The notes under the pieces are model-generated. The model saw only the letters and a program-made list of their open reading frames with translations. It was not told the origin of the DNA and searched no databases. The translations under genes were made by a program, and so were the position numbers. DNA of 64,000 nt from Rhizobium indicum (lineage in GTDB: Bacteria; Pseudomonadota; Alphaproteobacteria; Rhizobiales; Rhizobiaceae): the NCBI RefSeq assembly GCF_005862305.2, contig NZ_CP054021.1, positions 496,001-560,000 on the forward strand. The letters are read 5' to 3'. This document shows, one piece after another, positions 36,461 to 45,032 of the stretch (its first letter is position 1; each line of letters begins with the position of its first letter).

Positions 36461-36574
36461 ATGATCAAACGTTCGGCGGAGTTCAATGCCATTGTCATAG
36501 GCGCTAGCATCACGGCGTTCTTCTACGTTGTCATCAGCTACGCCCAATATATCGGCCTGATCGCCCACGGCTGA
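36461..36574 (+). CDS. Small (37-residue) putative membrane peptide
   Basis: A short frame encodes a basic start (MIKRSAEF), a single hydrophobic helix (about residues 9-32) and the end IGLIAHG. An AGTGGA lies nine bases before the ATG, a weak ribosome site. Third-position GC is high, like true genes nearby. No family is recognised. It lies upstream of tRNA-Pro on the same strand. Confidence 0.45.
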   Translation: MIKRSAEFNAIVIGASITAFFYVVISYAQYIGLIAHG

Positions 36575-36761
36575 GGTAGCCTTGTCCTGACGTACAATTG
36601 CGCCAGGCAGACCGAACTCGTGCGCCCGGCAAGCAGGCTGGCGGCCTATCAAGATTTTTCTGTCTTGCATCCACAGGTCCGGCGAGGAATCTTCGGCCAG
36701 AGCTGGATTTATGGGTTGCGACGGCGAAGTGAACCGTGTATCTCCCCTGCCATTCACGGCA

Positions 36762-36838
<77 letters not shown>

Positions 36839-36903
36839 TTCAAATATCCCGATTACTGTTGAATTCCTGACAGGCGCACCGCTGCTCGCGGTCGTGCGCG
36901 CCG

Positions 36904-37392
36904 TTACTTCGCCTTCTTCGTCGTCGTGGCGCTGACGATCTTGTCGCCGGGCTTGATTCCGAGTTTGGCGACGATGCCGGCGTTGAGTTCGACGACGTAT
37001 TTCACCGCAACCATCGAATCGATGATGTCGCGTGAATAGGGCACTGCCTTTTCCTTGATGTGGCGAATCGTGCCGGTGTCGTCGGCAAAAAGCATGTCGA
37101 GCGGCAGGATGGTGTTTTCCATCCACATGGTGACGCGCCGCGGCTGGTCGAAATCGAAGATCATGCCGGCATCATCGGCCATCACCTTGCGAAACATCAG
37201 GCCGCGGGCGCGCTGATCCGGGGTCGAGGCGATTTCGACAGTGAAATGCAGCACCTTGCCCGCAGCGGTCTGGATGAGCAGCGGCTCCTTGTCGAACCGC
37301 ATCTCCTCGTCAGCCAAGGCCGGCAGCGCGACCATGAAAAAAAGCGCCAGGATGGCGCTTCTGATAGCATCAAATAGGATTAGGCCGCGCAT
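36904..37392 (-). CDS. DUF192 family secreted protein
   Basis: The 162-residue product has a Sec signal peptide (1-27, ending ALPALA) and a DUF192 domain (about 40-155). The domain includes TPDQRARGLMFRKVM, the typical RRVTMWMENTILPLDMLF, and VELNAGIVAKLGIKPGD. The function of this periplasmic fold is unknown. The frame runs open through the cold-shock gene to 37881, but the true ATG at 37392 lies 2 bases after the csp stop, so the two are likely co-transcribed. Confidence 0.9.
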   Translation of the reverse strand: MRGLILFDAIRSAILALFFMVALPALADEEMRFDKEPLLIQTAAGKVLHFTVEIASTPDQRARGLMFRKVMADDAGMIFDFDQPRRVTMWMENTILPLDMLFADDTGTIRHIKEKAVPYSRDIIDSMVAVKYVVELNAGIVAKLGIKPGDKIVSATTTKKAK

Positions 37393-37394
37393 AT

Positions 37395-37973
37395 TCAGTG
37401 CGACCGGCTTGCCGGGCTCGGAACGTCGGGATGGATCTCTGCGGCCATCAGGCCCTTTTCGCCATCGCCGAAGCGAACGAGAACCACCTGGCCGGGGCGG
37501 AGCTCCGTCAGGCCGAAGCGGCGCAGCGTCTCCATGTGAACGAAGATATCTTCGGTGCCCTCGCCGCGTGTCAGGAAGCCGAAGCCCTTGGTGCGGTTGA
37601 ACCACTTGACCAGTGCACGCTCGAGGCCGCTCGTCGCGGTGACCTGCACATGGGTGCGCACCGGCGGCAGTTGCGAGGGATGAACCGCGGTCGACTGGTC
37701 CATCGAGAGGATCTTGAAGGCCTGATAGCCGCGCTCGCGGCGCTGGATAAGGGCGACGATGCGCGTTCCCTCGAGGATCGTCTGGTAACCGTCGCGGCGC
37801 AGGCAGGTCACGTGCAGGAGAACATCCTGCATGCCGTTGTCGGGCACGATGAAGCCGAAACCCTTGGCGACATCGAACCACTTGACGACGCCGGTGATTT
37901 CAACAAGATCGACCGCCTCTCCTGATAGCTCGTCGAGGTCGGAGTATTCGTTCGATGAAATCCTGTCAGCCAT
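37395..37973 (-). CDS. Cold-shock protein with two CSD domains
   Basis: The 192-residue protein has two cold-shock domains joined by a linker. Domain 1 (about 23-90) carries [20 protein letters not shown] and DVLLHV. Domain 2 (about 115-180) carries [14 protein letters not shown] and DIFVHMETL. Both retain RNP1 and RNP2, so both should bind single-stranded RNA or DNA. Double-CSD proteins are typical of alphaproteobacteria. The upstream 195 bases include a 14-bp TCTTGA-AA-TCAAGA palindrome at 38021. Confidence 0.92.
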   Translation of the reverse strand: MADRISSNEYSDLDELSGEAVDLVEITGVVKWFDVAKGFGFIVPDNGMQDVLLHVTCLRRDGYQTILEGTRIVALIQRRERGYQAFKILSMDQSTAVHPSQLPPVRTHVQVTATSGLERALVKWFNRTKGFGFLTRGEGTEDIFVHMETLRRFGLTELRPGQVVLVRFGDGEKGLMAAEIHPDVPSPASRSH

Positions 37974-38168
37974 TGTCGCCAGCCCCTCGAATACGCGTCA
38001 CACTGTTACGGTTAACTGATTCTTGAAATCAAGATTAACATCTTGGTAACGGATAAGCGCAAGTCCTAGTTTTCGGTTATTCCCAGGTGCACATTTTATA
38101 AAGTTGACTTGCCCGAAGCTGACCTCGGTTCGCCGAAAAAAGCCAGCCCCAATAAAGGAGTAAATAGA

Positions 38169-38609
38169 ATGCGTTATCTACATACAATGGTTCGTGTCAA
38201 AGACCTGGACGCCTCGCTTGCCTTTTACACCACGCTGTTCGGACTGGAGGAAATTCGCCGCCACGAAAACGAGAAGGGCCGCTTCACCCTGGTTTTCCTG
38301 GCTGCTCGCGACGATCTCGACCGTGCGCGCAGCGAAAAAGCCCCCTGCCTCGAGCTTACCTACAATTGGGACACGGAAGATTATAGCGGAGGTCGCAATT
38401 TCGGCCACCTCGCTTATGAGGTCGACGATATTTACGCCACCTGCCAAAATCTGATGGACAACGGCATCACCATCAACCGGCCACCGCGCGACGGGAACAT
38501 GGCCTTCGTGCGCTCGCCCGACGGCATCTCGATCGAAATCCTGCAGAAGGGCAACCCACTTCCGGCCGCCGAACCTTGGTCTTCGATGGGCAATACCGGC
38601 GCCTGGTAA
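38169..38609 (+). CDS. gloA: Lactoylglutathione lyase (glyoxalase I)
   Basis: It converts the methylglyoxal-glutathione hemithioacetal to S-lactoylglutathione. The 146-residue product shows MRYLHTMVRVKDLDASLAFY with the metal His, LELTYNWDTEDYSGG, FGHLAYEVDDIY and VRSPDGISIEILQKG. AAAGGAG lies eight bases before the ATG at 38169. A good terminator follows the gene. Confidence 0.95.
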   Translation: MRYLHTMVRVKDLDASLAFYTTLFGLEEIRRHENEKGRFTLVFLAARDDLDRARSEKAPCLELTYNWDTEDYSGGRNFGHLAYEVDDIYATCQNLMDNGITINRPPRDGNMAFVRSPDGISIEILQKGNPLPAAEPWSSMGNTGAW

Positions 38610-38617
38610 GGGTTTTT

Positions 38618-38650
38618 GCCGCAAGGCTTTTGCGAGGCTTGCGGCTTTTT
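38618..38650 (+). terminator. Terminator of gloA
   Basis: The stem GCCGCAAG/CTTGCGGC is followed by TTTTTCG, nine bases after the gloA stop. Confidence 0.85.
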
Positions 38651-38776
38651 CGATTTCGGGTCCGGCCGGCGCCTCGGCGCTTGCCGCGATCCGACGCCGC
38701 AGGCAGTCTCCTGGCGACTCGAAGCGGATAGAGAAGCGTTTTTCGCTTATTTTCTGCATCAACTGGAGACTGTCGC

Positions 38777-39847
38777 TTGCGTAAGATGCAGATGCGGATG
38801 CCTGTGACGGGCGCTTTGCTGATCGCCACCTCGGTGCTGGCGCTGTCCGGCTGCGCGTCGGACAAGAAGGCGCTCGATTCGGCGGTGGTGGTTCCGGCTG
38901 TGCCGGCCGCAGCACCGCAGCTGGCCACGGCAGCGCCTGCAAGCCCTGCCCCCCCACGTTCGGTCTATACCGATCCCCGCCTCGTCAACGTCTCCGGCGT
39001 CCAGGGCGCGCCTCAGATCGTGGCACAAGATCCGAATGCAGCTGTCCCCCCCGCCGGCTCGGCGACGACGGCGCCCGCCAATATCGGCGGGCTCGTCCTG
39101 CAGTCGACCAGGATCAACGCGCAGGCGATGAGCATCTTTTCCGATCACCAGCCGGCGCCGCAGAACAACAGCACGTCCACCGTCATTCAGCCGCAGGCCT
39201 ATGTGCCGGTGGAAGGTGCAGCACCTGCGCGAAGCAGCGTCTACAGCCAGCCGCCCATGCCCCAACAGCCGGCGGAGCCGGTGTTACCGCAGCAATCCTC
39301 GCAGAATAGCAGCACGCAGCTTGCGCCCGTGCAGACGGCGTCGCTGGCGACGGGCAGCATTCCGACCTCGACGATGAACGCGCTCTACAGCGCGCCGAAG
39401 CAAAACCTGCTCGGCAGCCTCTCGGGCCTGCTGCACAAGGCGGCCCTGCCCGGCATGACGCGTATCGCGCCGAACGGGCTGCATCTCCAGAACGACAAGG
39501 TCGAGGTTGGCTGCTTCAAGCCCGACCTGCTGAAAGTGATCAAGATGGTCGAAAGTCATTTCGGCCGGCCTGTTATCGTCACCTCCGGCTACCGTGACGA
39601 AGAGCATAACCGCCTCGTCGGCGGGGCTGACGAATCGATGCACAAGAGCTGCGAGGCCGCCGACATCCAGATCGACGGTGTTACGAAGTGGGATATCGCC
39701 GCCTATATCCGCTCGTTGCCGGACCGCGGCGGCGTCGGCACCTACTGCCACACGGATTCGGTTCACCTCGACACCGGCAAAACCCGTGACTGGAACTGGG
39801 GCTGCGGCGGCAAGCGCGCACCGATAGCGACGGCAAGAGCGATCTGA
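38777..39847 (+). CDS. Peptidase M15A / YcbK-like lipoprotein (DUF882)
   Basis: The 356-residue product has a lipoprotein signal ending LALSGC, a long Pro/Ala/Gln/Ser-rich linker (about 40-220) and a C-terminal M15-type metallopeptidase domain. The domain shows VTSGYRDEEHNRLVGG, ESMHKSCEAADIQI and DSVHLDTGK, which hold the likely zinc ligands His, Asp and His. A role in trimming peptidoglycan peptides is inferred. TTG at 38777 sits eight bases after GGAG. ATG at 38786 is the alternative start. Confidence 0.85.
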   Translation: MRKMQMRMPVTGALLIATSVLALSGCASDKKALDSAVVVPAVPAAAPQLATAAPASPAPPRSVYTDPRLVNVSGVQGAPQIVAQDPNAAVPPAGSATTAPANIGGLVLQSTRINAQAMSIFSDHQPAPQNNSTSTVIQPQAYVPVEGAAPARSSVYSQPPMPQQPAEPVLPQQSSQNSSTQLAPVQTASLATGSIPTSTMNALYSAPKQNLLGSLSGLLHKAALPGMTRIAPNGLHLQNDKVEVGCFKPDLLKVIKMVESHFGRPVIVTSGYRDEEHNRLVGGADESMHKSCEAADIQIDGVTKWDIAAYIRSLPDRGGVGTYCHTDSVHLDTGKTRDWNWGCGGKRAPIATARAI

Positions 39848-39996
39848 CGGCCGCGCGATTTTCGCATTACGTTACGGCAGCTGCACCTCGTCTCGTTAAA
39901 GAAACAACCGGCAGCCTATTGATTCAGCTTCAATAATCGGCTTCTCGAACGCACTTGGATTTCCTGTCATTTTTTTGAAAGAAAACCGCAATTCCG

Positions 39997-40026
39997 CTTG
40001 CGGGATTCAAAACGCCTGACTATAAG
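39997..40026 (+). promoter_or_regulatory. Promoter of tRNA-Glu(TTC) copy 1
   Basis: CTTGCG and TATAAG are separated by 18 bases, 19 bases before the tRNA. The same arrangement with the same spacing precedes the copy at 56007, and the tRNA-Glu(CTC) gene has CTTGCA, 18 bases, TATTTT (40151-40180). Confidence 0.7.
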
Positions 40027-40129
40027 GGCGCCACCACGAAGGAAGCGCCCTTCGTCTATCGGTTAGGACACCAGATTTTCATTCTGGGAAGAGGGGTTCG
40101 ACTCCCCTAGGGCGTACCACTTTCTCTCC
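40016..40129 (+). repeat. 114-bp direct repeat, left copy (contains tRNA-Glu)
   Basis: It is identical base for base to 55978-56091. The repeat covers the -10 box, the leader, the whole tRNA-Glu(TTC) gene and 10 bases of its downstream flank. Flanks outside the 114 bases diverge. Confidence 0.95.
40045..40119 (+). tRNA. tRNA-Glu (TTC), copy 1
   Basis: The 75-base cloverleaf GCGCCCTTCGTC...AGGGCGT-A-CCA has anticodon TTC, and the 3' CCA is encoded. It is identical to the gene at 56007. Confidence 0.95.
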
Positions 40130-40193
40130 ATAAAGAAGCCATCACTTCCGCTTGCAGAAGCCGGCGCGCGCTCCTATTTTAACGAGGCTGCCT

Positions 40194-40268
40194 GCGCCCT
40201 TCGTCTATCGGTTAGGACGACAGATTCTCATTCTGTAAAGAGGGGTTCGACTCCCCTAGGGCGTACCA
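40194..40268 (+). tRNA. tRNA-Glu (CTC)
   Basis: The 75-base cloverleaf has the same acceptor and T-arm as the TTC genes, but an anticodon arm reading CAGATTCTCATTCTG, which gives anticodon CTC. It lies inside the segment bounded by the direct repeats. Confidence 0.95.
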
Positions 40269-40337
40269 CTGCTGGTCACAGAAGCCATTCTCGGCGTTCT
40301 ATTCGACCAGAACAGGGCTCGGCTGCTCCGATATGCA

Positions 40338-41489
40338 TCAGGGGAGCGACGGTCCATTCAGAGAAGCGCCGAGCTTGATGCCTCCCAATGTTTCGGGCAG
40401 ATCGACGACGTAGATCTTCCAAGGCCGTTTCACCATGTCCTGCTTGTTGCCGAACAGCCTCGTTCGGCGGGATTGCGTGACCGGAATATAGAGCTTGCGA
40501 TCGACACTGATGAACGATCCGTCCGGACTGATGAACTCGTCATCCGACGTCAGCACCGCAGTCTCTCCGGTCGGTGACAAGATCGTCACCCGCTTGTTGT
40601 CCAGTTCCGAGAGATAGAGGTTACCGTTCGTATCAAGGGCGCAGCCGCCGCTGCGTGCGATCGTCGCGTATTCCTCGACCTGTTCGGCGAGGTCGTCATC
40701 CGAAAGCGACGCGTCGCGCAACGCTGCGGTCTTGATCCTGATGAATGGGCCGGTCGGTGCTGCAGCATAAAGCCACTCCCCGTCGTCGCTGACCTCGATC
40801 ATGTCGATCTTCGGGGTCTGGTGACTCCCCTGCTGCATATTCGGTTCGACCTTTGCCTGCATCTCAGGAGAACCGGACATCCGGCGAAGCGTAACGCCGG
40901 TCTTGAGGTCATGATAGATCAAAGCGCCCAACCCGGAGTCCGTGACGTAGACATGGTCGCCGAACACGCGCAGATCGTTCAATTTCGCGCCCTTCGGCAG
41001 AATATCGTCGCCGAAGCGCAGAACCCGCAGCACCTCGCCGGAGTCCGCATCCAATTGAACAAGCTTTTGTGCGCCCTTGTGAGGCTCGGAAAGCGCAGGC
41101 GGATAGGAGTCTGCGCGCAGTGCTCCCTGGTCCACCGCCCAGACAGTCCCCTCCTTGAAGACATGGATCGAGTTGACATAGACGAAGCTATCAAATCCGT
41201 CGTCACCGGGCTTCCATTCGTTCCAGGCGTTTCCCGGAAAGGCGGCTGGCTTTCCGTCCGCACCCCGCTTTGCGAGACAGGGCGTCTGGTCGTAGTCCGG
41301 ATAGCGCGGCAGGCCGAAGAACATGTCTCCTTTGGCTGTCAGCGCCACCTGGTTGCAGAACCATGGAATTTCTGCCGCCACGGTGTGAATAAGCTCTGCC
41401 CCTGCCGCCGATACACCTCTTGCCGGCAGCAAGCCTGAAGCCGCAGTGCAGGCAGCAGCAGTCATAAATCTCCGACGTCCAATTTTCAT
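40338..41489 (-). CDS. Tat-exported yellow/major royal jelly-like protein
   Basis: The 383-residue product has a twin-arginine signal (GRRRFMTAAAC, 1-28) and a six-bladed propeller of the yellow/MRJP family, often annotated as L-dopachrome tautomerase-related. Supporting segments are LNDLRVFGDHVYVTDSGLGA and SGGCALDTNGNLYLSELDNK near the C-terminal blades. Its enzymatic role in bacteria is undefined. AGAGGAGG precedes the ATG. It is the last gene of operon 2, 235 bases after the esterase gene. Confidence 0.83.
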   Translation of the reverse strand: MKIGRRRFMTAAACTAASGLLPARGVSAAGAELIHTVAAEIPWFCNQVALTAKGDMFFGLPRYPDYDQTPCLAKRGADGKPAAFPGNAWNEWKPGDDGFDSFVYVNSIHVFKEGTVWAVDQGALRADSYPPALSEPHKGAQKLVQLDADSGEVLRVLRFGDDILPKGAKLNDLRVFGDHVYVTDSGLGALIYHDLKTGVTLRRMSGSPEMQAKVEPNMQQGSHQTPKIDMIEVSDDGEWLYAAAPTGPFIRIKTAALRDASLSDDDLAEQVEEYATIARSGGCALDTNGNLYLSELDNKRVTILSPTGETAVLTSDDEFISPDGSFISVDRKLYIPVTQSRRTRLFGNKQDMVKRPWKIYVVDLPETLGGIKLGASLNGPSLP

Positions 41490-41724
41490 GATATCCTCCT
41501 CTTGGTAAGGTCACACGACGGCAAGCAAACGACCGCCATCGAATCGGCGTGCAAACGCCCCGCGCTTTGCGTGCGCGTGGGAGGCCGCGACAGCTGAAAT
41601 GACGCCGTGGAAAGCCTGGGAACGACCCGCCAATTCTTAGGGCTGGAGCCGTTTTATTGGCAGGATCGATGGCCTCTATCAGCTCTGCGAGTTTTGTAGA
41701 TCGGCCTGCCGCTCGGCCGCGCGA

Positions 41725-43419
41725 TCAGGGTTTTTCAGCGATATCCCTCTCCGTCATGCCGATACCCTCTAGAATCTTTTTCCGCAGGTAGGCGTCACGG
41801 CTTGGGTAGAGCGTCGAGGTCCGCATGGCAGCTTCCCCCTCATGAAACCGAATGAACTGGCCGCCTGACTGAGGGGTCACCTGCCCCCAGTGCGGGACGC
41901 TGTTACCGTTCGGATCGCCAGTCTTGATGAAGTTTGCGAGATAGGTAATGGCCATGTCGCGCATGGCGAAATCCGGGTCGGTCCACGGAAGCTGGTCACG
42001 GTTTCCAGGGCGCAGCGAACCGTTGAAGTACCAGTTGTCTCCCGCGTGCCAAGCGCGACGAAAGCCCTGATCCTTGCCCGGCGGCCAGTGGTCCCAATAG
42101 TAGAGATAGACGTTGGCGCTGCTGTGGGCTTTGGCGAATTCCGCCCCGACGCGCACATACTCGAACATATAGTCGTTCAACATCCGCAGCGACAATCGAT
42201 AGGCTTCCACCGGGTCGTTGGTTTCGTAGAGCGGAAAGACGGCGTCGTCGACATTGCCCGCCTGGTGCGGTCGGATCGCCGCCAGCATCGCCTCATGCTG
42301 CTCGCCCTCCGTCATTTTCAGGTCGTTCGGCCGTAGTCCGGTATATTCGTCCGCCGTCTGACCGATGATGATATCCAGACCGTCGAAATCGCCCGGTTGA
42401 ACCAGGTTTACCGATTCCTTGGTGAACACGTAGTCGTCGATGGTATAGAACTGGTTCGTTGCGACGGCGCCGGTCATTGCACCATAGAGCGTTTCCTTTC
42501 CGCCCTGCCAATTCTCCAGCCAGGTCTTGCTGTCGATCGCCCGTTGGTCGGCAAGCGTCACCTCCTTGCCGAAGAGCTTGTTGACCACATCCTGGTTTTG
42601 CTCAGACTTCTTGGCGAAATCGACAACCTTCCCCGGCAGGAAGCCGGTGAAGCTCGATTGAATGAACGCGCGCTTGAAGAGACCTTTGGCAAGCGGCGTA
42701 CGGAGGAGCGCGACCGTGTTTTCGCCACCCGCCGACTGGCCGCCGATCGTCACGGTCTTCGGATCCCCTCCGAACGCCTCCGCGTTCTTTTGGATCCAGT
42801 GGAGGGCATCGACGAGATCGAGGACCCCGAAATTGCCTTTCGGGCCCTTGCCACTGTCCTTGCCCATCTCCGGCAGCGACAGCCAGCCCATCGCTCCAAG
42901 GCGATATTGAACAGAGACGACGACCACGCCCTGCGCGGCCAGCTGCGCCGCATAGAGGTCTTTCATCTCGCTTGAACCCAGGCGGTTGGCGCCGCCGTGG
43001 ATAAGCATATAGACGGGGAGCCGATCGCCGGTGCTGTGGGCCGGGGTCCAGACCGCAAGGTTCAAGCCGTTGTCGCTGATCGGCGCCCGGCCGAGACTGT
43101 TCGGGTTCTGGAGCATCTGGTCGCCCCACTTGTCAGCCGTGAGAACACCATCCCATGGCTTCACCGGCGGCGCTGGCTTCCAACGGTTTTCCCCACTAAC
43201 ATTTCCGGCGAATGGAATGCCGAGGAATTGGGTAACGCCGGGTGTGTCGCTCGGTACGCCCTCGACCCGGCCTCCCGTAACAGTCGCCAACGTGAGTGGC
43301 GCGGTTCCGTCGGTTGCGTTCGCATTGTTTGCCGCGCTCAGCAACAGGCTTGCCATCAGGACGACAGCACCCGTTCTACTCTTGCCGACGACAGCCTTGA
43401 ACTTTCCACTCATTCTCAT
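41725..43419 (-). CDS. Secreted type-B carboxylesterase
   Basis: The 564-residue product has a Sec signal (about 1-36, ending NNANA) and a carboxylesterase/cholinesterase fold. The nucleophile elbow is VTIGGQSAGGENTV (Ser in GQSAGG, with Gln in place of the usual Glu). A likely catalytic His lies in RRAWHAGDNWYF. Early segments FLGIPFAG and MLIHGGANRLGSS support the oxyanion hole. GGGAGG lies before the ATG at 43419. It probably releases an ester-linked product in the periplasm or outside. The substrate is unknown. Confidence 0.9.
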   Translation of the reverse strand: MRMSGKFKAVVGKSRTGAVVLMASLLLSAANNANATDGTAPLTLATVTGGRVEGVPSDTPGVTQFLGIPFAGNVSGENRWKPAPPVKPWDGVLTADKWGDQMLQNPNSLGRAPISDNGLNLAVWTPAHSTGDRLPVYMLIHGGANRLGSSEMKDLYAAQLAAQGVVVVSVQYRLGAMGWLSLPEMGKDSGKGPKGNFGVLDLVDALHWIQKNAEAFGGDPKTVTIGGQSAGGENTVALLRTPLAKGLFKRAFIQSSFTGFLPGKVVDFAKKSEQNQDVVNKLFGKEVTLADQRAIDSKTWLENWQGGKETLYGAMTGAVATNQFYTIDDYVFTKESVNLVQPGDFDGLDIIIGQTADEYTGLRPNDLKMTEGEQHEAMLAAIRPHQAGNVDDAVFPLYETNDPVEAYRLSLRMLNDYMFEYVRVGAEFAKAHSSANVYLYYWDHWPPGKDQGFRRAWHAGDNWYFNGSLRPGNRDQLPWTDPDFAMRDMAITYLANFIKTGDPNGNSVPHWGQVTPQSGGQFIRFHEGEAAMRTSTLYPSRDAYLRKKILEGIGMTERDIAEKP

Positions 43420-43471
43420 GCCTTCCTCCCAGGTTGCTTGCTCGATTGCCGCGTGGAACAGCAGGTGCCAA

Positions 43472-44203
43472 TCAGGGTGGCACGACGACATCGGCGTGTC
43501 CGCTCTGCACCAGAGACCGGCGAACGAAACCGCTCGCCTTCTGCTCCTGGACGAAAGCGCGCGTGAACGCGGCTGCGGCAGGGCGATCCGCACTGATGCC
43601 AACGGCCTGGGGAATGGCCATGAACGGTTCCTGCATCACTGCAAAGTCGGGCTGGTCGCGAGCAACGATCGACATGGCCTGCCGCACGCCCGCCAGACCA
43701 TCGAGATCCCCGCCCGTCAAAGCCGCCACCGCTTCCGGAAAACTGTCGAAACGGATCAGTTCGCCGGCTCCGCCCTGTCTTGAAAGAAAGAGTTCGTAGG
43801 CACTTCCCCTAACGGCGCCGATTTTCAGTCGCAGCCGGTCCACGTCCTTCAGGCCCAACGGCCCCGCAGCGCGGCGTATCAGAAATGCGCCTTCGATCTG
43901 GACATAGGGTTCGCTGTAGGCGATGCGCTCGGCTCGCTGCGGATCGATTGCGAGGAAACACACGTCCCACTCCCCGGCGCCAACACTTGCGGACACATCG
44001 CCGGCTTTGTCGTAATGTCGAAAGCGGATCGGGAGTGAGAGTTTCTCTGCAAGCGACCGTGCGAGGTCCACCGACACGCCCGCCGGCGTCTCGTCCGTCG
44101 GGCCGCGCCGAACCAGCACGACATTGCCGTGATTGAGGGCGCAGACCAGCGTTCCGGAAGGAGCGATCTCCCTGCGGATCGCCTCGAGGTCAAAATCGGT
44201 CAC
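43472..44203 (-). CDS. SBP_bac_3 domain protein without signal peptide
   Basis: The 243-residue protein has the fold of amino-acid-type solute-binding proteins: GTLVCALNHGNVVLVRRG, then VSVDLARSLAEKLSLPIRF, WDVCFLAIDPQRAERIAYSE and GAVRGSAYELFLSRQ. The N-terminus (MTDFDLEAIRREIAPSG) is not a signal peptide, so it would remain in the cytoplasm. Enzymes such as cyclohexadienyl dehydratase share this fold. A catalytic or ligand-buffering role is possible. It sits between the cupin and esterase genes. Confidence 0.78.
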   Translation of the reverse strand: MTDFDLEAIRREIAPSGTLVCALNHGNVVLVRRGPTDETPAGVSVDLARSLAEKLSLPIRFRHYDKAGDVSASVGAGEWDVCFLAIDPQRAERIAYSEPYVQIEGAFLIRRAAGPLGLKDVDRLRLKIGAVRGSAYELFLSRQGGAGELIRFDSFPEAVAALTGGDLDGLAGVRQAMSIVARDQPDFAVMQEPFMAIPQAVGISADRPAAAAFTRAFVQEQKASGFVRRSLVQSGHADVVVPP

Positions 44204-44239
44204 GGTTTTCTCCTCTTGCTGAACTCATACCTTCCGGGA

Positions 44240-44980
44240 CTAGATGGATTTCATCCACTCATCTTCGGTCGGGAACTGCGTGATCATCAGCTCCAGCCCA
44301 TCCTCGCCGGCCGTTATGGTCGGCGCAGGATCGTCGAACCGCACGAACATCAGCGAGAAGGGCTCATAGGTCCGGCCTTCATGGATGAGACTGCCGTTGA
44401 GGACGATCAGGTACTGGCCGCCGCTGCCTGTCGGATCGGGTGCCTGCATCGCCATGGTCGGTCCCAGCCGGAACACCTTGCAGTTCATGCCATCGTCACC
44501 CGGCTGCTCCTCGATGATGGTGTCGACGGTCAACTCGGTGCGATTGCGGAGAACCGGCTCGATCGACAGCGCCACCGCACCCGACGTGCGATGACGGCGT
44601 TTGGTGGGTTTAAGCTTTTCGCGAACAGTCGGCGTCGTCAGGTAGACGAGCCCTGCATCGGTCTTGCTGCGCAAAGTCAGGTATGACAGTCCCTGTTCAC
44701 TGGCGATCAGCGGGCCATAGCCGGTGTGATGGTCGGCGTAATGCACGGTAACGAGACGCACTTCGTCACGGCCGATCGTGCCGCTCCCGGCGATGAAGAC
44801 CTGGAACTGATCGACGATGTGGAAATGCGAGTCGAGCTTTTGATGAGCGTTCAAATCAAGCCGGAAGGCCTGTGGATCGGGCGCGGCAATATCCGAGTTC
44901 TTGCCGAACATGTTGATCTTCCAGGATTGGCCGCGGCGAAAGCGGGTCGGTTCTTTTTCGGTGTAGGACGCAGTTTGCAT
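44240..44980 (-). CDS. Cupin-like protein of unknown function
   Basis: The 246-residue cytoplasmic protein has a cupin-like first motif (HFH at residues 52-54, with Gln58 and a later Gly-rich turn). A second possible metal cluster is HYADHHTGYGP. The C-terminal half has GQYLIVLNGSLIHEG, typical of a second cupin barrel. A metal-dependent isomerase, dioxygenase or binding role is possible. No specific family was recognised. It is 52 bases after the flavin reductase gene. Confidence 0.6.
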   Translation of the reverse strand: MQTASYTEKEPTRFRRGQSWKINMFGKNSDIAAPDPQAFRLDLNAHQKLDSHFHIVDQFQVFIAGSGTIGRDEVRLVTVHYADHHTGYGPLIASEQGLSYLTLRSKTDAGLVYLTTPTVREKLKPTKRRHRTSGAVALSIEPVLRNRTELTVDTIIEEQPGDDGMNCKVFRLGPTMAMQAPDPTGSGGQYLIVLNGSLIHEGRTYEPFSLMFVRFDDPAPTITAGEDGLELMITQFPTEDEWMKSI

Positions 44981-45032
44981 CGATTGATCCTCCTTGGGCC
45001 GTCGCGCCGATTTGCTTCAACGGTGATGCGCT

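Noticed and set aside
36904..37881. A long frame that would make the DUF192 protein 325 residues
   Set aside because: Its first half lies antiphase inside the cold-shock gene and is low-complexity Arg/Pro/Ala. The signal peptide begins at 37392.
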